This document shows positions 16,906-31,900 of a DNA stretch of 64,000 bases, piece after piece. Each line of letters begins with the position of its first letter. Within the stretch, counting starts at the first letter, position 1. Both the position numbers and the translations under genes were made by a program. Under the pieces are notes generated by a model. That model was not told the origin of the DNA. It did not search any database and saw only the letters and a program-made list of their open reading frames with translations. The DNA lies in NCBI GenBank assembly GCA_029168955.1, contig JAPDOI010000381.1, forward strand, positions 620,001 to 684,000, written 5' to 3'. The stretch comes from Aplectana chamaeleonis. Taxonomy: Eukaryota; Nematoda; Chromadorea; Rhabditida; Cosmocercidae.

Positions 16906-19900
16906 TACTGAGGTCCTACACACATCGTACGACGTCCTGCACACATTCCATGACATCCTGCACACCCCTACTGCGGTCCTGCACACGTCCGACGATGTCC
17001 TGCACACTTCTACTGAGGTCCTGCACACATTCCATAATGTCCTGCATACTCCTACTGAGGTCCTGCACACATTCCGTGACATCCCGCACACCCGTATTGC
17101 GGTCCTGCACAAGTCCCATGATGTCCTGCACACTCCTACTGAGGTCCTGCACACATTCCATGATATCCTGCACACCTCTACTGCGGTCCTGCACACGTCC
17201 CATGATGTACTGCACACCCCTACTGGGGTCCTGCGCACGTCCCATGATGCCCTGCACACTTCTACTGAGGTCCTGCACACATTCCATGATGTCCTGCACA
17301 TTACTACTGAGATCCTAAGCACATCTACGACGTCCTGCATAAATTATTTGACGTCCTGCACACCCCTATTGGGGTCCTGCGCACGTCCCATGATGCCCTG
17401 CGCACTCCTATTGAGGTGCTGCGCACATTCCATGACATCCTGCACACCTCTACTGCGGTCCTGCATACGTCTCATGATGTCCTGCACACTCCCACTGAGG
17501 TCCTGCACACATTCCATGACATCCTTCCCACCCCTACTGCGGTCCTGCATACGTCCCATGATGTCCTGTACACATTCCATGACATCCTTCCCACCCCTAC
17601 TGCGGTCCTGCATACGTCCCATGATGTCCTCTACACCCCTACTGGGGTCCTGCACGCGTCCCATGATGTCCTGCACACCCCTACTGGGGTTCTGGGCACG
17701 TACCATGATGTCCTGCACACTCCTACTGAGGTCCTGCACACATTCAATGATATCCTGCACACCTCTACTGCGGTCCTGCACACGTCCCATGATGCCCTGC
17801 ACACTTCTATTGAGGTCCTGTAGACCCCTATTGAGGTCCTGCACACATTCCATGACATCCTGCACACTCCTACTAAGGTCCTGCACACATTCCGTGACAT
17901 CCCGCACACCCGTATTGCGGTCCTGCACACGTCCCATGATGTCCTGCACACCCATACTGGGGTCCTGCGCACGTCGCATGATGCCCTGCACACTCCTATT
18001 GAGGTCCTGCACACATTCGATGGCATCCTTGACACCCCGACTGCGGTCTTGCATACGTCCCATGATGTCCTGTACACATCCATGACATCCTGCACACCCC
18101 TACTGCGGTCCTGCACACGTCCAATAGTGTCCTGCAAACTCCTACTGAGGTCCTGCACACATTCCATGACATCCTGCACACCCCTACTGAGGTCCTGCAC
18201 ACGTACCATGATGTCCTGCACACTCCTACTGAGGTCCTGCACACGTCCCATGATGCCCTGCACACTTCTATTGAGGTCCTGCACACCCCTATTGAGGTCC
18301 TGCACACATTTCATGACATCTTGCACACTCCTACTAAGGTTCTGCACACACTCCGTGACATCCTGCACACCCCTATCGAGGTCCTGCACACATTCCATAA
18401 TATCCTGCACACCTCTACTGCGATCCTGCACACGTCCCATGATGACCTGCACACTTCTATTGAGGTCCTGCACATACCTATTGAGGTCCTGCACACATTC
18501 CATGACATCTTGCACACTCCTACTAAGGTTCTGCACACACCGTGACATCCTGCACACCCCAATTGAGGTCCTGCACACATTCCATGACATCCTGCACACT
18601 CCTACTAAGGTCCTGCACACATTCCGTGACATTCCGCACACCCGTGTTGCGGTCCTGCACACGTCCCATGATGTCCTGCACACCCCTACTGAGGTCCTGC
18701 ACACGTCCCATGACGTCCTGCACACTCCTACTGAGGTCCTGTATACATTCCGTTACATCCCGCACACCCGTATTGCGGTCCTGCACGCGTCCCATGATGT
18801 CCTGCACACCTCTACTGGGGTTCTGAGCACGTACCATGATGTCCTGCACACTCCTACTGAGGTACTGCACACATTCAATGATATCCTGCACACCTCTACT
18901 GCGGTCCTGCACACGTCCCATGATGCCCTGCACACTTCTATTGAGGTCCTGCACACACCTATTGAGGTCCTGATCACATTCCATGACATCATGCACACCC
19001 CTACTAAGGTTCTGCACACACTCCGTGACATCCTGCACACCCCTACTGAGGTCCTGCACACGTCCCATGATGTCCTGCACACTCCTACTGAGGTCCTGTA
19101 TACATTCCGTGACATTCCGCACACCCGTATTGCGGCCCTGCACACGTCCCATGATGTCCTGCACACCCCCTACTGGGGTTCTGAGTTACGTACCATGATG
19201 TCCTGCACACTCCTACTGAGGTACTGCACACATTCAATGATATCCTGCACACCTCTACTGCGGTCCTGCACACGTCCCATGATGCCCTGCACACTTCTAT
19301 TGAGGTCCTGCACACCCCTATTGAGGTCCTGCTCACATTCCATGACATCATGCACACCCCTACTAAGGTTCTGCACACACTCCGTGACATCCTGCACACC
19401 CCTATTGAGGTCCTGCACACATTCCATGACATCCTGCACACTCCTACTAAGGTCCTGCACACATTCCGTGACATTCCGCACACCCGTATTGCGGCCCTGC
19501 ACACGTCCCATGATGTCCTGCTCACCCCTACTGGGGTCCTGCGCACGTCGCATGATGCCCTGCACACTCCTTATGAGGTCCTGCACACATTCGATGACAT
19601 CCTGCACACCCCTACTGCGATCCTGCACACGTCCCATGGTGTCCTGCACACTCCTACTGAGGTCCTGCACACATTCCATAACATCTTGCACACCCCTACT
19701 GAGGTCCTGCACACGTACCATGATGTCCTCCACACTCCTACTGAGGTCCTGTATACATTCAGTGACATCCCGCACACCCGTATTGCGGTCCTGCACGCGT
19801 CCCATGATGTTCTGCACACCCCTACTGGGGTCTTGCGCACGTCCCATGATGTCCTGCACACTCCCACTGAGGTCCTGCACACATTCCGTGACATCCTTCA

Positions 19901-22900
19901 CACCCCGACTGCGGTCCTGCATACGTCCCATGATGTCCTGTACACATCCATGACATCCTGCACACCCCTACTGCGGTCGTGCACACGTCCCATGGTGTCC
20001 TGCACACTCCTACTGAGGTCCTGCACACATTCCATGACATCTTGCACACCCCTACTGAGGTCCTGCACACGTCCCATGATGTCCTGCACACTCCTACTGC
20101 GGTCCTGCACACGTCCCATAATGCCCTGCACACTTCTATTGAGGTCCTGCACACCCCTATTGAGGTCCTGCTCACATTCCATAACATCTTGCACACTCCT
20201 ACTAAGGTTCTGCACACACAGTGACATCCTGCACACCCCAATTGAGGTCCTGCACACATTCCATGACATCCTGCACACTCCTACTAAGGTCCTGCACACA
20301 TTCCGTGACATCCCGCACACCCGTGTTGCGGTCCTGCACACGTCCCATGATGTCCTGCACACCCCTACTGAGGTCCTGCACACGTCCCATGATGTCCTGC
20401 ACACTCCTACTGAGGTCCTGTATACATTCCGTGACATCCCGCACACCCGTATTGCGGTCCTGCACGCGTCCCATGATGTCCTGCACACCCCTACTGGGGT
20501 TCTGAGCACGTACCATGATGTCCTGCACACACTCCGTGACATCCTGCACACCCCTATTGAAGTCCTGCACACATTCCATGACATCCTGCACACTCCTACT
20601 AAGGTCCTGCACACATTCCGTGACATCCCGCACACCCGTATTGCGGTCCTGCACACGTCCCATGATGTCCTGCACACCCCTACTGAGGTCCTGCACACGT
20701 CCCATGATGTCCTGCACACTCCTCCTGAGGTACTGTATACATTCCGTGACATCCCGCACACCCGTATTGCGGCCCTGCACACGTCCCATGATGTCCTGCA
20801 CACCCCTACTGCGGTCCTGCACACGTCCCATAATGCCCTGCACACCCCTACTGGGGTCCTGTATACATTCCGTGACATCCCGCACACCCCGACTGCGGTC
20901 CTGCACGCGTCCCATGATGTCCTGCACACCTCTACTGGGGTTCTGAGCATACCATGATGTCCTGCACACTCCTACTGAGGTCCTGCACACGTCCCATGGT
21001 GTCCTGCACACTCCTACTGACGTGCTGCACACATTCCATGCCATCTTGCACACCCCTACTGAGGTCCTGCACACGTCCCATGATGTCCTGCACACTCCTA
21101 CTGCGGTCCTGCACACGTCCCATAATGCCCTGCACACTTCTATTGGAGGTCCTGCACACCCCTATTGAGGTCCTGCTCACATTCCATGACATCTTGCACA
21201 CTCCTACTAAGGTTCTGCACACACCGTGACATCCTGCACACCCCAATTGAGGTCCTGCACACATTCCATGACATCCTGCACACTCCTACTAAGGTCCTGC
21301 ACACATTCCGTGACATCCCGCACACCCGTGTTGCGGTCCTGCACACGTCCCATGATGTCCTGCACACCCCTACTGAGGTCCTGCACACGTCCCATGATGT
21401 CCTGCACACTCCTACTGAGGTCCTGTATACATTCCGTGACATCCCGCACACCCGTATTGCGGTCCTGCACGCGTCCCATGATGTCCTGCACACCCCTACT
21501 GGGGTTCTGAGCACGTACCATGATGTCCTGCACACTCCTACTGAGGTACTGCACACATTCAATGATATCCTGCACACCTCTACTGCGGTCCTGCACACGT
21601 CCCATGATGCCCTGCACACTTCTATTGAGGTCCTGCACACCCCTATTGAGGTCCTGCTCACATTCCATGACATCATGCACACCCCTACTAAGGTTCTGCA
21701 CACACTCCGTGACATCCTGCACACCCCTATTGAAGTCCTGCACACATTCCATGACATCCTGCACACTCCTACTAAGGTCCTGCACACATTCCGTGACATC
21801 CCGCACACCCGTATTGCGGTCCTGCACACGTCCCATGATGTCCTGCACACCCCTACTGAGGTCCTGCACACGTCCCATGATGTCCTGCACACTCCTCCTG
21901 AGGTACTGTATACATTCCGTGACATCCCGCACACCCGTATTGCGATCCTGCACGCGTCCCATGATGCCCTGCACACCCCTACTGGGGTTCTGAGCACGTA
22001 CCATGATGTCCTGCACACTCCTACTGAGGTCCTTCACACATTCAATGATATCCTGCACACCTCTACTGCGGTCCTGCACACGTCCCATGATGCCCTGCAC
22101 ACTTCTATTGAGGTCCTACACACCCCTATTGAGGTCCTGCTCACATTCCATGACATCTTGCACACTCCTACTAAGGTTCTGCACACACGCCGTGACATCC
22201 TGCACACCCCTATTGAGGTCCTGCACACATTCCATGACATCTTGCACACTCCTACTAAGGTTCTGCACACACTCCGTGACATCCTGCACACCCCTACTGC
22301 GGTCCTGCACACGTCCCATGATGTCCTGCATACTCCTACTGAGGTCCTGCACACGTCCCATGATGTCCTGCACACTCCTACTGAGGTCCTGCACACATTC
22401 CATGACATCCCGAACACCCCTACTGAGGTCCTGTACATGTCCCATGATGTCCTGCACATCCCTACTGGGGTCCTGCGCACGTCCCATGATGTCCTGCACA
22501 CTCCTACTGAGGCCCTGCACACATTCCATGACATCCTGCACACCCCTACTGAGGTCCTGCACACATTCCATGACATCCTGCACACCCCTACTGCGGTCCT
22601 GCACACACCTATTGAGGTCCTGCACACATTCCATGACATCATGCACACCCCTACTAAGGTTCTGCACACACTCCGTGACATCCTGCACACCCCTACTGAG
22701 GTCCTGCACACGTCCCATGATGTCCTGCACACTCCTACTGAGGTCCTGTATACATTCCGTGACATCCCGCACACCCGTATTGCGATCCTGCACGCGTCCC
22801 ATGATGTCCTGCACACCCCTACTGGGGTTCTGAGCACGTACCATGATGTCCTGCACACTCCTACTGAGGTCCTGCACACATTCAATGATATCCTGCACAC

Positions 22901-25900
22901 CTCTACTGCGGTCCTGCACACGTCCCATGATGCCCTGCACACTTCTATTGAGGTCCTACACACCCCTATTGAGGTCCTGCTCACATTCCATGACATCTTG
23001 CACACTCCTACTAAGGTTCTGCACACACGCCGTGACATCCTGCACACCCCTATTGAGGTCCTGCACACATTCCATGACATCCTGCACACTCCTACTAAGG
23101 TCCTGCACACATTCCGTGACATCCCGCACACCCGTATTGCGGCCCTGCACACGTCCCATGATGTCCTGCACACCCCTACTGGGGTCCTGCGCACGTCGCA
23201 TGATGCCCTGCACACTCCTATTGAGGTCCTGCACACATTCGATGACATCCTGCACACCCCTACTGCGATCCTGCACACGTCCCATGGTGTCCTGCACACT
23301 CCTACTGAGGTCCTGCACACATTCCATGACATCTTGCACACCCCTACTGAGGTCCTGCACACGTACCATGATGTCCTGCACACTCCTACTGAGGTCCTGT
23401 ATACATTCAGTGACATCCCGCACACCCGTATTGCGGTCCTGCACGCGTCCCATGATGTTCTGCACACCCCTACTGGGGTCTTGCGCACGTCCCATGATGT
23501 CCTGCACACTCCCACTGAGGTCCTGCACACATTCCATGACATCCTTCACACCCCGACTGCGGTCCTGCATACGTCCCATGATGTCCTGTACACATCCATG
23601 ACATCCTGCACACCCCTACTGCGGTCCTGCACACGTCCCATGGTGTCCTGCACACTCCTACTGAGGTCCTGCACACATTCCATGACATCTTGCACACCCC
23701 TACTGAGGTCCTGCACACGTCCCATGATGTCCTGCACACTCCTACTGCGGTCCTGCACACGTCCCATAATGCCCTGCACACTTCTATTGAGGTCCTGCAC
23801 ACCCCTATTGAGGTCCTGCTCACATTCCATGACATCTTGCACACTCCTACTAAGGTTCTGCACACACCGTGACATCCTGCACACCCCAATTGAGGTCCTG
23901 CACACATTCCATGACATCCTGCACACTCCTACTAAGGTCCTGCACACATTCCGTGACATCCCGCACACCCGTGTTGCGGTCCTGCACACGTCCCATGATG
24001 TCCTGCACACCCCTACTGAGGTCCTGCACACGTCCCATGATGTCCTGCACACTCCTACTGAGGTCCTGTATACATTCCGTGACATCCCGCACACCCGTAT
24101 TGCGGTCCTGAACGCGTCCCATGATGTCCTGCACACCCCTACTGGGGTTCTGAGCACGTACCATGATGTCCTGCACACTCCTACTGAGGTCCTGCACACA
24201 TTCAATGATATCCTGCACACCTCTACTGCGGTCCTGCACACGTCCCATGATGCCCTGCACACTTCTATTGGAGGTCCTCCACACCCCTATTGAGGTCCTG
24301 CTCACATTCCATGACATCTTGCACACTCCTACTAAGGTTCTGCACACACGCCGTGACGTCCTGCACACCCCTATTGAGGTCCTGCACACATTCCATGACA
24401 TCCTGCACACTCCTACTAAGGTCCTGCACACATTCCGTGACATCCCGCACACCCGTGTTGCGGTCCTGCACACGTCCCATGATGTCCTGCACACCCCTAC
24501 TGAGGTCCTGCACACATTCAATGATGTCCTGCACACTCCTACTGAGGTCCTGTATACATTCAGTGACATCCCGCACACCCGTATTGCGGTCCTGCACGCG
24601 TCCCATGATGTTCTGCACACCCCTACTGGGGTCTTGCGCACGTCCCATGATGTCCTGCACACTCCCACTGAGGTCCTGCACACATTCCATGACATCCTTC
24701 ACACCCCGACTGCGGTCCTGCATACGTCCCATGATGTCCTGTACACATCCATGACATCCTGCACACCCCTACTGCGGTCCTGCACACGTCCCATGGTGTC
24801 CTGCACACTCCTACTGAGGTCCTGCACACATTCCATGACATCTTGCACACCCCTACTGAGGTCCTGCACACGTCCCATGATGTCCTGCACACTCCTACTG
24901 CGGTCCTGCACACGTCCCATAATGCCCTGCACACTTCTATTGAGGTCCTGCACACCCCTATTGAGGTCCTGCTCACATTCCATGACATCTTGCACACTCC
25001 TACTAAGGTTCTGCACACACAGTGACATCCTGCACACCCCAATTGAGGTCCTGCACACATTCCATGACATCCTGCACACTCCTACTAAGGTCCTGCACAC
25101 ATTCCGTGACATCCCGCACACCCGTGTTGCGGTCCTGCACACGTCCCATGATGTCCTGCACACCCCTACTGAGGTCCTGCACACGTCCCATGATGTCCTG
25201 CACACTCCTACTGAGGTCCTGTATACATTCCGTGACATCCCGCACACCCGTATTGCGGTCCTGCACGCGTCCCATGATGTCCTGCACACCCCTACTGGGG
25301 TTCTGAGCACGTACCATGATGTCCTGCACACTCCTACTGAGGTCCTGCACACATTCAATGATATCCTGCACACCTCTACTGCGGTCCTGCACACGTCCCA
25401 TGATGCCCTGCACACTTCTATTGAGGTCCTACACACCCCTATTGAGGTCCTGCTCACATTCCATGACATCATGCACACCCCTACTAAGGTTCTGCACACA
25501 CTCCGTGACATCCTGCACACCCCTATTGAGGTCCTGCACACATTCCATGACATCCTGCACACTCCTACTAAGGTACTGTATACATTCCGTGACATCCCGC
25601 ACACCCGTATTGCGGTCCTGCACACGTCCCATGATGTCCTGCACACCCCTACTGAGGTCCTGCACACGTCCCATGATGTCCTGCACACTCCTCCTGAGGT
25701 CCTGTATACATTCCGTGACATCCCGCACACCCGTATTGCGGCCCTGCACACGTCCCATGATGTCCTGCACACCCCTACTGGGGTCCTGCGCACGTCGCAT
25801 GATGCCCTGCACACTCCTATTGAGGTCCTGCACACATTCGATGACATCCTGCACACCCCTACTGCGATCCTGCACACGTCCCATGGTGTCCTGCACACTC

Positions 25901-28900
25901 CTACTGAGGTCCTGCACACATTCCATGACATCTTGCACACCCCTACTGAGGTCCTGCACACGTACCATGATGTCCTGCACACTCCTACTGAGGTCCTGTA
26001 TACATTCAGTGACATCCCGCACACCCGTATTGCGGTCCTGCACGCGTCCCATGATGTTCTGCACACCCCTACTGGGGTCTTGCGCACGTCCCATGATGTC
26101 CTGCACACTCCCACTGAGGTCCTGCACACATTCCATGACATCCTTCACACCCCGACTGCGGTCCTGCATACGTCCCATGATGTCCTGTACACATCCATGA
26201 CATCCTGCACACCCCTACTGCGGTCCTGCACACGTCCCATGGTGTCCTGCACACTCCTACTGAGGTCCTGCACACATTCCATGACATCTTGCACACCCCT
26301 ACTGAGGTCCTGCACACGTCCCATGATGTCCTGCACACTCCTACTGCGGTCCTGCACACGTCCCATAATGCCCTGCACACTTCTATTGAGGTCCTGCACA
26401 CCCCTATTGAGGTCCTGCTCACATTCCATGACATCTTGCACACTCCTACTAAGGTTCTGCACACACCGTGACATCCTGCACACCCCAATTGAGGTCCTGC
26501 ACACATTCCATGACATCCTGCACACTCCTACTAAGGTCCTGCACACATTCCGTGACATCCCGCACACCCGTGTTTGCGGTCCTGCACACGTCCCATGATG
26601 TCCTGCCCACCCCTACTGAGGTGCTGCACACGTCCCATGATGTCCTGCACACTCCTACTGAGGTCCTGTATACATTCCGTGACATCCCGCACACCCGTAT
26701 TGCGGTCCTGAACGCGTCCCATGATGTCCTGCACACCCCTACTGGGGTTCTGAGCACGTACCATGATGTCCTGCACACTCCTACTGAGGTCCTGCACACA
26801 TTCAATGATATCCTGCACACCTCTACTGCGGTCCTGCACACGTCCCATGATGCCCTGCACACTTCTATTGAGGTCCTACACACCCCTATTGAGGTCCTGC
26901 TCACATTCCATGACATCTTGCACACTCCTACTAAGGTTCTGCACACACGCCGTGACGTCCTGCACACCCCTATTGAGGTCCTGCACACATTCCATGACAT
27001 CCTGCACACTCCTACTAAGGTCCTGCACACATTCCGTGACATCCCGCACACCCGTATTGCGGCCCTGCACACGTCCCATGATGTCCTGCACACCCCTACT
27101 GGGGTCCTGCGCACGTCGCATGATGCCCTGCACACTCCTATTGAGGTCCTGCACACATTCGATGACATCCTGCACACCACTACTGCGATCCTGTACACGT
27201 CCCATGGTGTCCTGCACACTCCTACTGAGGTCCTGCACACATTCCATGACATCTTGCACACCCCTACTGAGGTCCTGCACACGTACCATGATGTCCTGCA
27301 CACTCCTACTGAGGTCCTGTATACATTCAGTGACATCCCGCACACCCGTATTGCGGTCCTGCACGCGTCCCATGATGTTCTGCACACCCCTACTGGGGTC
27401 TTGCGCACGTCCCATGATGTCCTGCACACTCCCACTGAGGTCCTGCACACATTCCATGACATCCTTCACACCCCGACTGCGGTCCTGCACACGTCCCGTG
27501 ATGTCCTGTACACATCCATGACATCCTGCACACCCCTACTGCGGTCCTGCACACGTCCCATGGTGTCCTGCACACTCCTACTGAGGTCCTGCACACATTC
27601 CATGACATCTTGCACACCCCTACTGAGGTCCTGCACACGTCCCATGATGTCCTGCACACTCCTACTGCGGTCCTGCACACGTCCCATGATGCCCTGCACA
27701 CTTCTATTGAGGTCCTACACACCCCTATTGAGGTCCTGCACACATTCCATGACATCTTGCACACCCCTACTGAGGTTCTGCACACACTCCGTGACATTCT
27801 GCACACCCCTATTGAGGTCCTGCACACATTCCATGACATCCTGCACACTCCTACTGAGGTCCTGCACACGTCCCATGATGTCCTGCACACTCCTCCTGAG
27901 GTCCTGTATACATTCCGTGACATCCCACACACCCGTATTGCGGTCCTGCACGCGTCCCATGATGTCCTGCACACCCCTACTGGGGTTCTGAGCACGTACC
28001 ATGATGTCCTGCACACTCCTACTGAGGTACTGCACACATTCAATGATATCCTGCACACCTCTACTGCGGTCCTGCACACGTCCCATGATGCCCTGCACAC
28101 TTCTATTGAGGTCCTGCACACCCCTATTGAGGTCCTGCTCACATTCCATGACATCATGCACACCCCTACTAAGGTTCTGCACACACTCCGTGACATCCTG
28201 CACACCCCTATTGAGGCCCTGCACACATTCCATGACATCCTGCACACTCCTACTAAGGTCCTGCACACATTCCGTGACATTCCGCACACTCGTATTGCGG
28301 CCCTGCACACGTCCCATGATGTCCTGCACACCCCTACTGGGGTCCTGCGCACGTCGCATGATGCCCTGCACACTCCTTATGAGGTCCTGCACACATTCGA
28401 TGACATCCTGCACACCCCTACTGCGATCCTGCACACGTCCCATGGTGTCCTGCACACTCCTACTGAGGTCCTGCACACATTCCATAACATCTTGCACACC
28501 CCTACTGCGGTCCTGCACACGTCCCATAATGCCCTGCACACTTCTATTGAGGTCCTGCACACCCCTATTGAGGTCCTGCTCACATTCCATGACATCTTGC
28601 ACACTCCTACTAAGGTTCTGCACACACCGTGACATCCTGCACACCCCAATTGAGGTCCTGCACACATTCCATGACATCCTGCACACTCCTACTAAGGTCC
28701 TGCACACATTCAGTGACATCCTGCACACCCGTATTGCGGTCCTGCACACGTCCCATGATGTCCTGCACACCCCTACTGAGGTCTTGCGCACGTCCCATGA
28801 TGTCCTGCACACTCCCACTGAGGTCCTGCACACATTCCATGACATCCTTCACACCCCGACTGCGGTCCTGCATACGTCCCATGATGTCCTGTACACATCC

Positions 28901-31900
28901 ATGACATCCTGCACACCCCTACTGCGGTCCTGCACACGTCCCATGGTGTCCTGCACACTCCTACTGAGGTCCTGCACACATTCCATGACATCTTGCACAC
29001 CCCTACTGAGGTCCTGCACACGTCCCATGATGTCCTGCACACTCCTACTGCGGTCCTGCACACGTCCCATAATGCCCTGCACACTTCTATTGAGGTCCTG
29101 CACACCCCTATTGAGGTCCTGCTCACATTCCATGACATCTTGCACACTCCTACTAAGGTTCTGCACACACTCCGTGACATCCTGCACACCCCTATTGAAG
29201 TCCTGCACACATTCCATGACATCCTGCACACTCCTACTAAGGTCCTGCACACATTCCGTGACATCCCGCACACCCGTGTTGCGGTCCTGCACACGTCCCA
29301 TGATGTCCTGCACACCCCTACTGAGGTCCTGCACACGTCCCATGATGTCCTGCACACTCCTACTGAGGTCCTGTATACATTCCGTGACATCCCGCACACC
29401 CGTATTGCGGTCCTGCACGCGTCCCATGATGTCCTGCACACCCCTACTGGGGTTCTGAGCACGTACCATGATGTCCTGCACACTCCTACTGAGGTCCTGC
29501 ACACATTCAATGATATCCTGCACACCTCTACTGCGGTCCTGCACACGTCCCATAATGCCCTGCACACTTCTATTGAGGTCCTGCACACCCCTATTGAGGT
29601 CCTGCTCACATTCCATAACATCTTGCACACCCCTACTGCGGTCCTGCACACGTCCCATAATGCCCTGCACACTTCTATTGAGGTCCTGCACACCCCTATT
29701 GAGGTCCTGCCCACATCCCATGACATCTTGCACACTCCTACTAAGGTTCTGCACACACCGTGACATCCTGCACACCCCAATTGAGGTCCTGCACACATTC
29801 CATGACATCCTGCACACTCCTACTAAGGTCCTGCACACATTCCGTGACATCCCGCACACCCGTGTTGCGGTCCTGCACACGTCCCATGATGTCCTGCACA
29901 CCCCTACTGAGGTCCTGCACACATTCCATGATGTCCTGCACAGTCCTACTGAGGTCTTGCACACATTCCGTGGCATCCGGCACACCCCGACTGCGGTCCT
30001 GCATACGTCCCATGATGTCCTGTACACATCCATGACATCCTGCACACCCCTACTGCGGTCCTGCACACGTCCCATGGTGTCCTGCACACTCCTACTGAGG
30101 TCCTGCACACATTCCATGACATCTTGCACACCCCTACTGAGGTCCTGCACACGTCCCATGATGTCCTGCACACTCCTACTGCGGTCCTGCACACGTCCCA
30201 TGATGCCCTGCACACTCCTACTGAGGTCCTGCACACTCCTACTGAGGTCCTGCACACATTCCATGACATCTTGCACACCCCTACTGAGGTTCTGCACACA
30301 CTCCGTGACATTCTGCACACCCCTATTGAGGTCCTGCACACATTCCATGACATCCTGCACACTCCTACTAAGGTCCTGCACACATTCCGTAACATCCCGC
30401 ACACCCGTGTTGCGGTCCTGCACACGTCCCATGATGTCCTGCACACCCCTACTGAGGTCCTGCACACGTCCCATGATGTCCTGCACACTCCTACTGAGGT
30501 CCTGTATACATTCCGTGACATTCCGCACACCCGTATTGCGGCCCTGCACACGTCCCATGATGTCCTGCTCACCCCTACTGGGGTCCTGCGCACGTCGCAT
30601 GATGTCCTGCACCCTCCTACTGAGGTCCTGCACACATTCAATGATATCCTGCACACCTCTACTGCGGTCCTGCACACGTCCCATAATGTCCTGCACACTT
30701 CCTACTGAGGTCCTGCACACCCTATTGAGGTCCTGCTCACATTCCATAACATCTTGCACACCCTACTGCGGTCCTGCACACGTCCCATAATGCCCTGCAC
30801 ACTTCTATTGAGGTCCTGCACACCCCTATTGAGGTCCTGCTCACATTCCATGACATCTTGCACACTCCTACTAAGGTTCTGCACACACCGTGACATCCTG
30901 CACACCCCAATTGAGGTCCTGCACACATTCCATGACATCCTGCACACTCCTACTAAGGTCCTGCACACATTCCGTGACATCCCGCACACCCGTGTTGCGG
31001 TCCTGCACACGTCCCATGATGTCCTGCACACCCCTACTGAGGTCCTGCACACGTCCCATGATGTCCTGCACACTCCCACTGAGGTCCTGCACACATTCCA
31101 TGACATCCTTCACACCCCGACTGCGGTCCTGCATACGTCCCATGATGTCCTGTACACATCCATGACATCCTGCACACCCCTACTGCGGTCCTGCACACGT
31201 CCCATGGTGTCCTGCACACTCCTACTGAGGTCCTGCACACATTCCATGACATCTTGCACACCCCTACTGAGGTCCTGCACACGTCCCATGATGTCCTGCA
31301 CACTCCTACTGCGGTCCTGCACACGTCCCATAATGCCCTGCACACTTCTATTGAGGTCCTGCACACCCCTATTGAGGTCCTGCTCACATTCCATGACATC
31401 TTGCACACTCCTACTAAGGTTCTGCACACACCGTGACATCCTGCACACCCCGATTGAGGTCCTGCACACATTCCATGACATCCTGCACACTCCTACTAAG
31501 GTCCTGCACACATTCCGTGACATCCCGCACACCCGTGTTGCGGTCCTGCACACGTCCCATGATGTCCTGCACACCCCTACTGAGGTCCTGCACACGTCCC
31601 ATGATGTCCTGCACACTCCTACTGAGGTCCTGTATACATTCCGTGACATCCCGCACACCCGTATTGCGGTCCTGAACGCGTCCCATGATGTCCTGCACAC
31701 CCCTACTGGGGTTCTGAGCACGTACCATGATGTCCTGCACACTCCTACTGAGGTCCTGCACACATTCAATGATATCCTGCACACCTCTACTGCGGTCCTG
31801 CACACGTCCCATGATGCCCTGCACACTTCTATTGAGGTCCTACACACCCCTATTGAGGTCCTGCTCACATTCCATGACATCTTGCACACTCCTACTAAGG

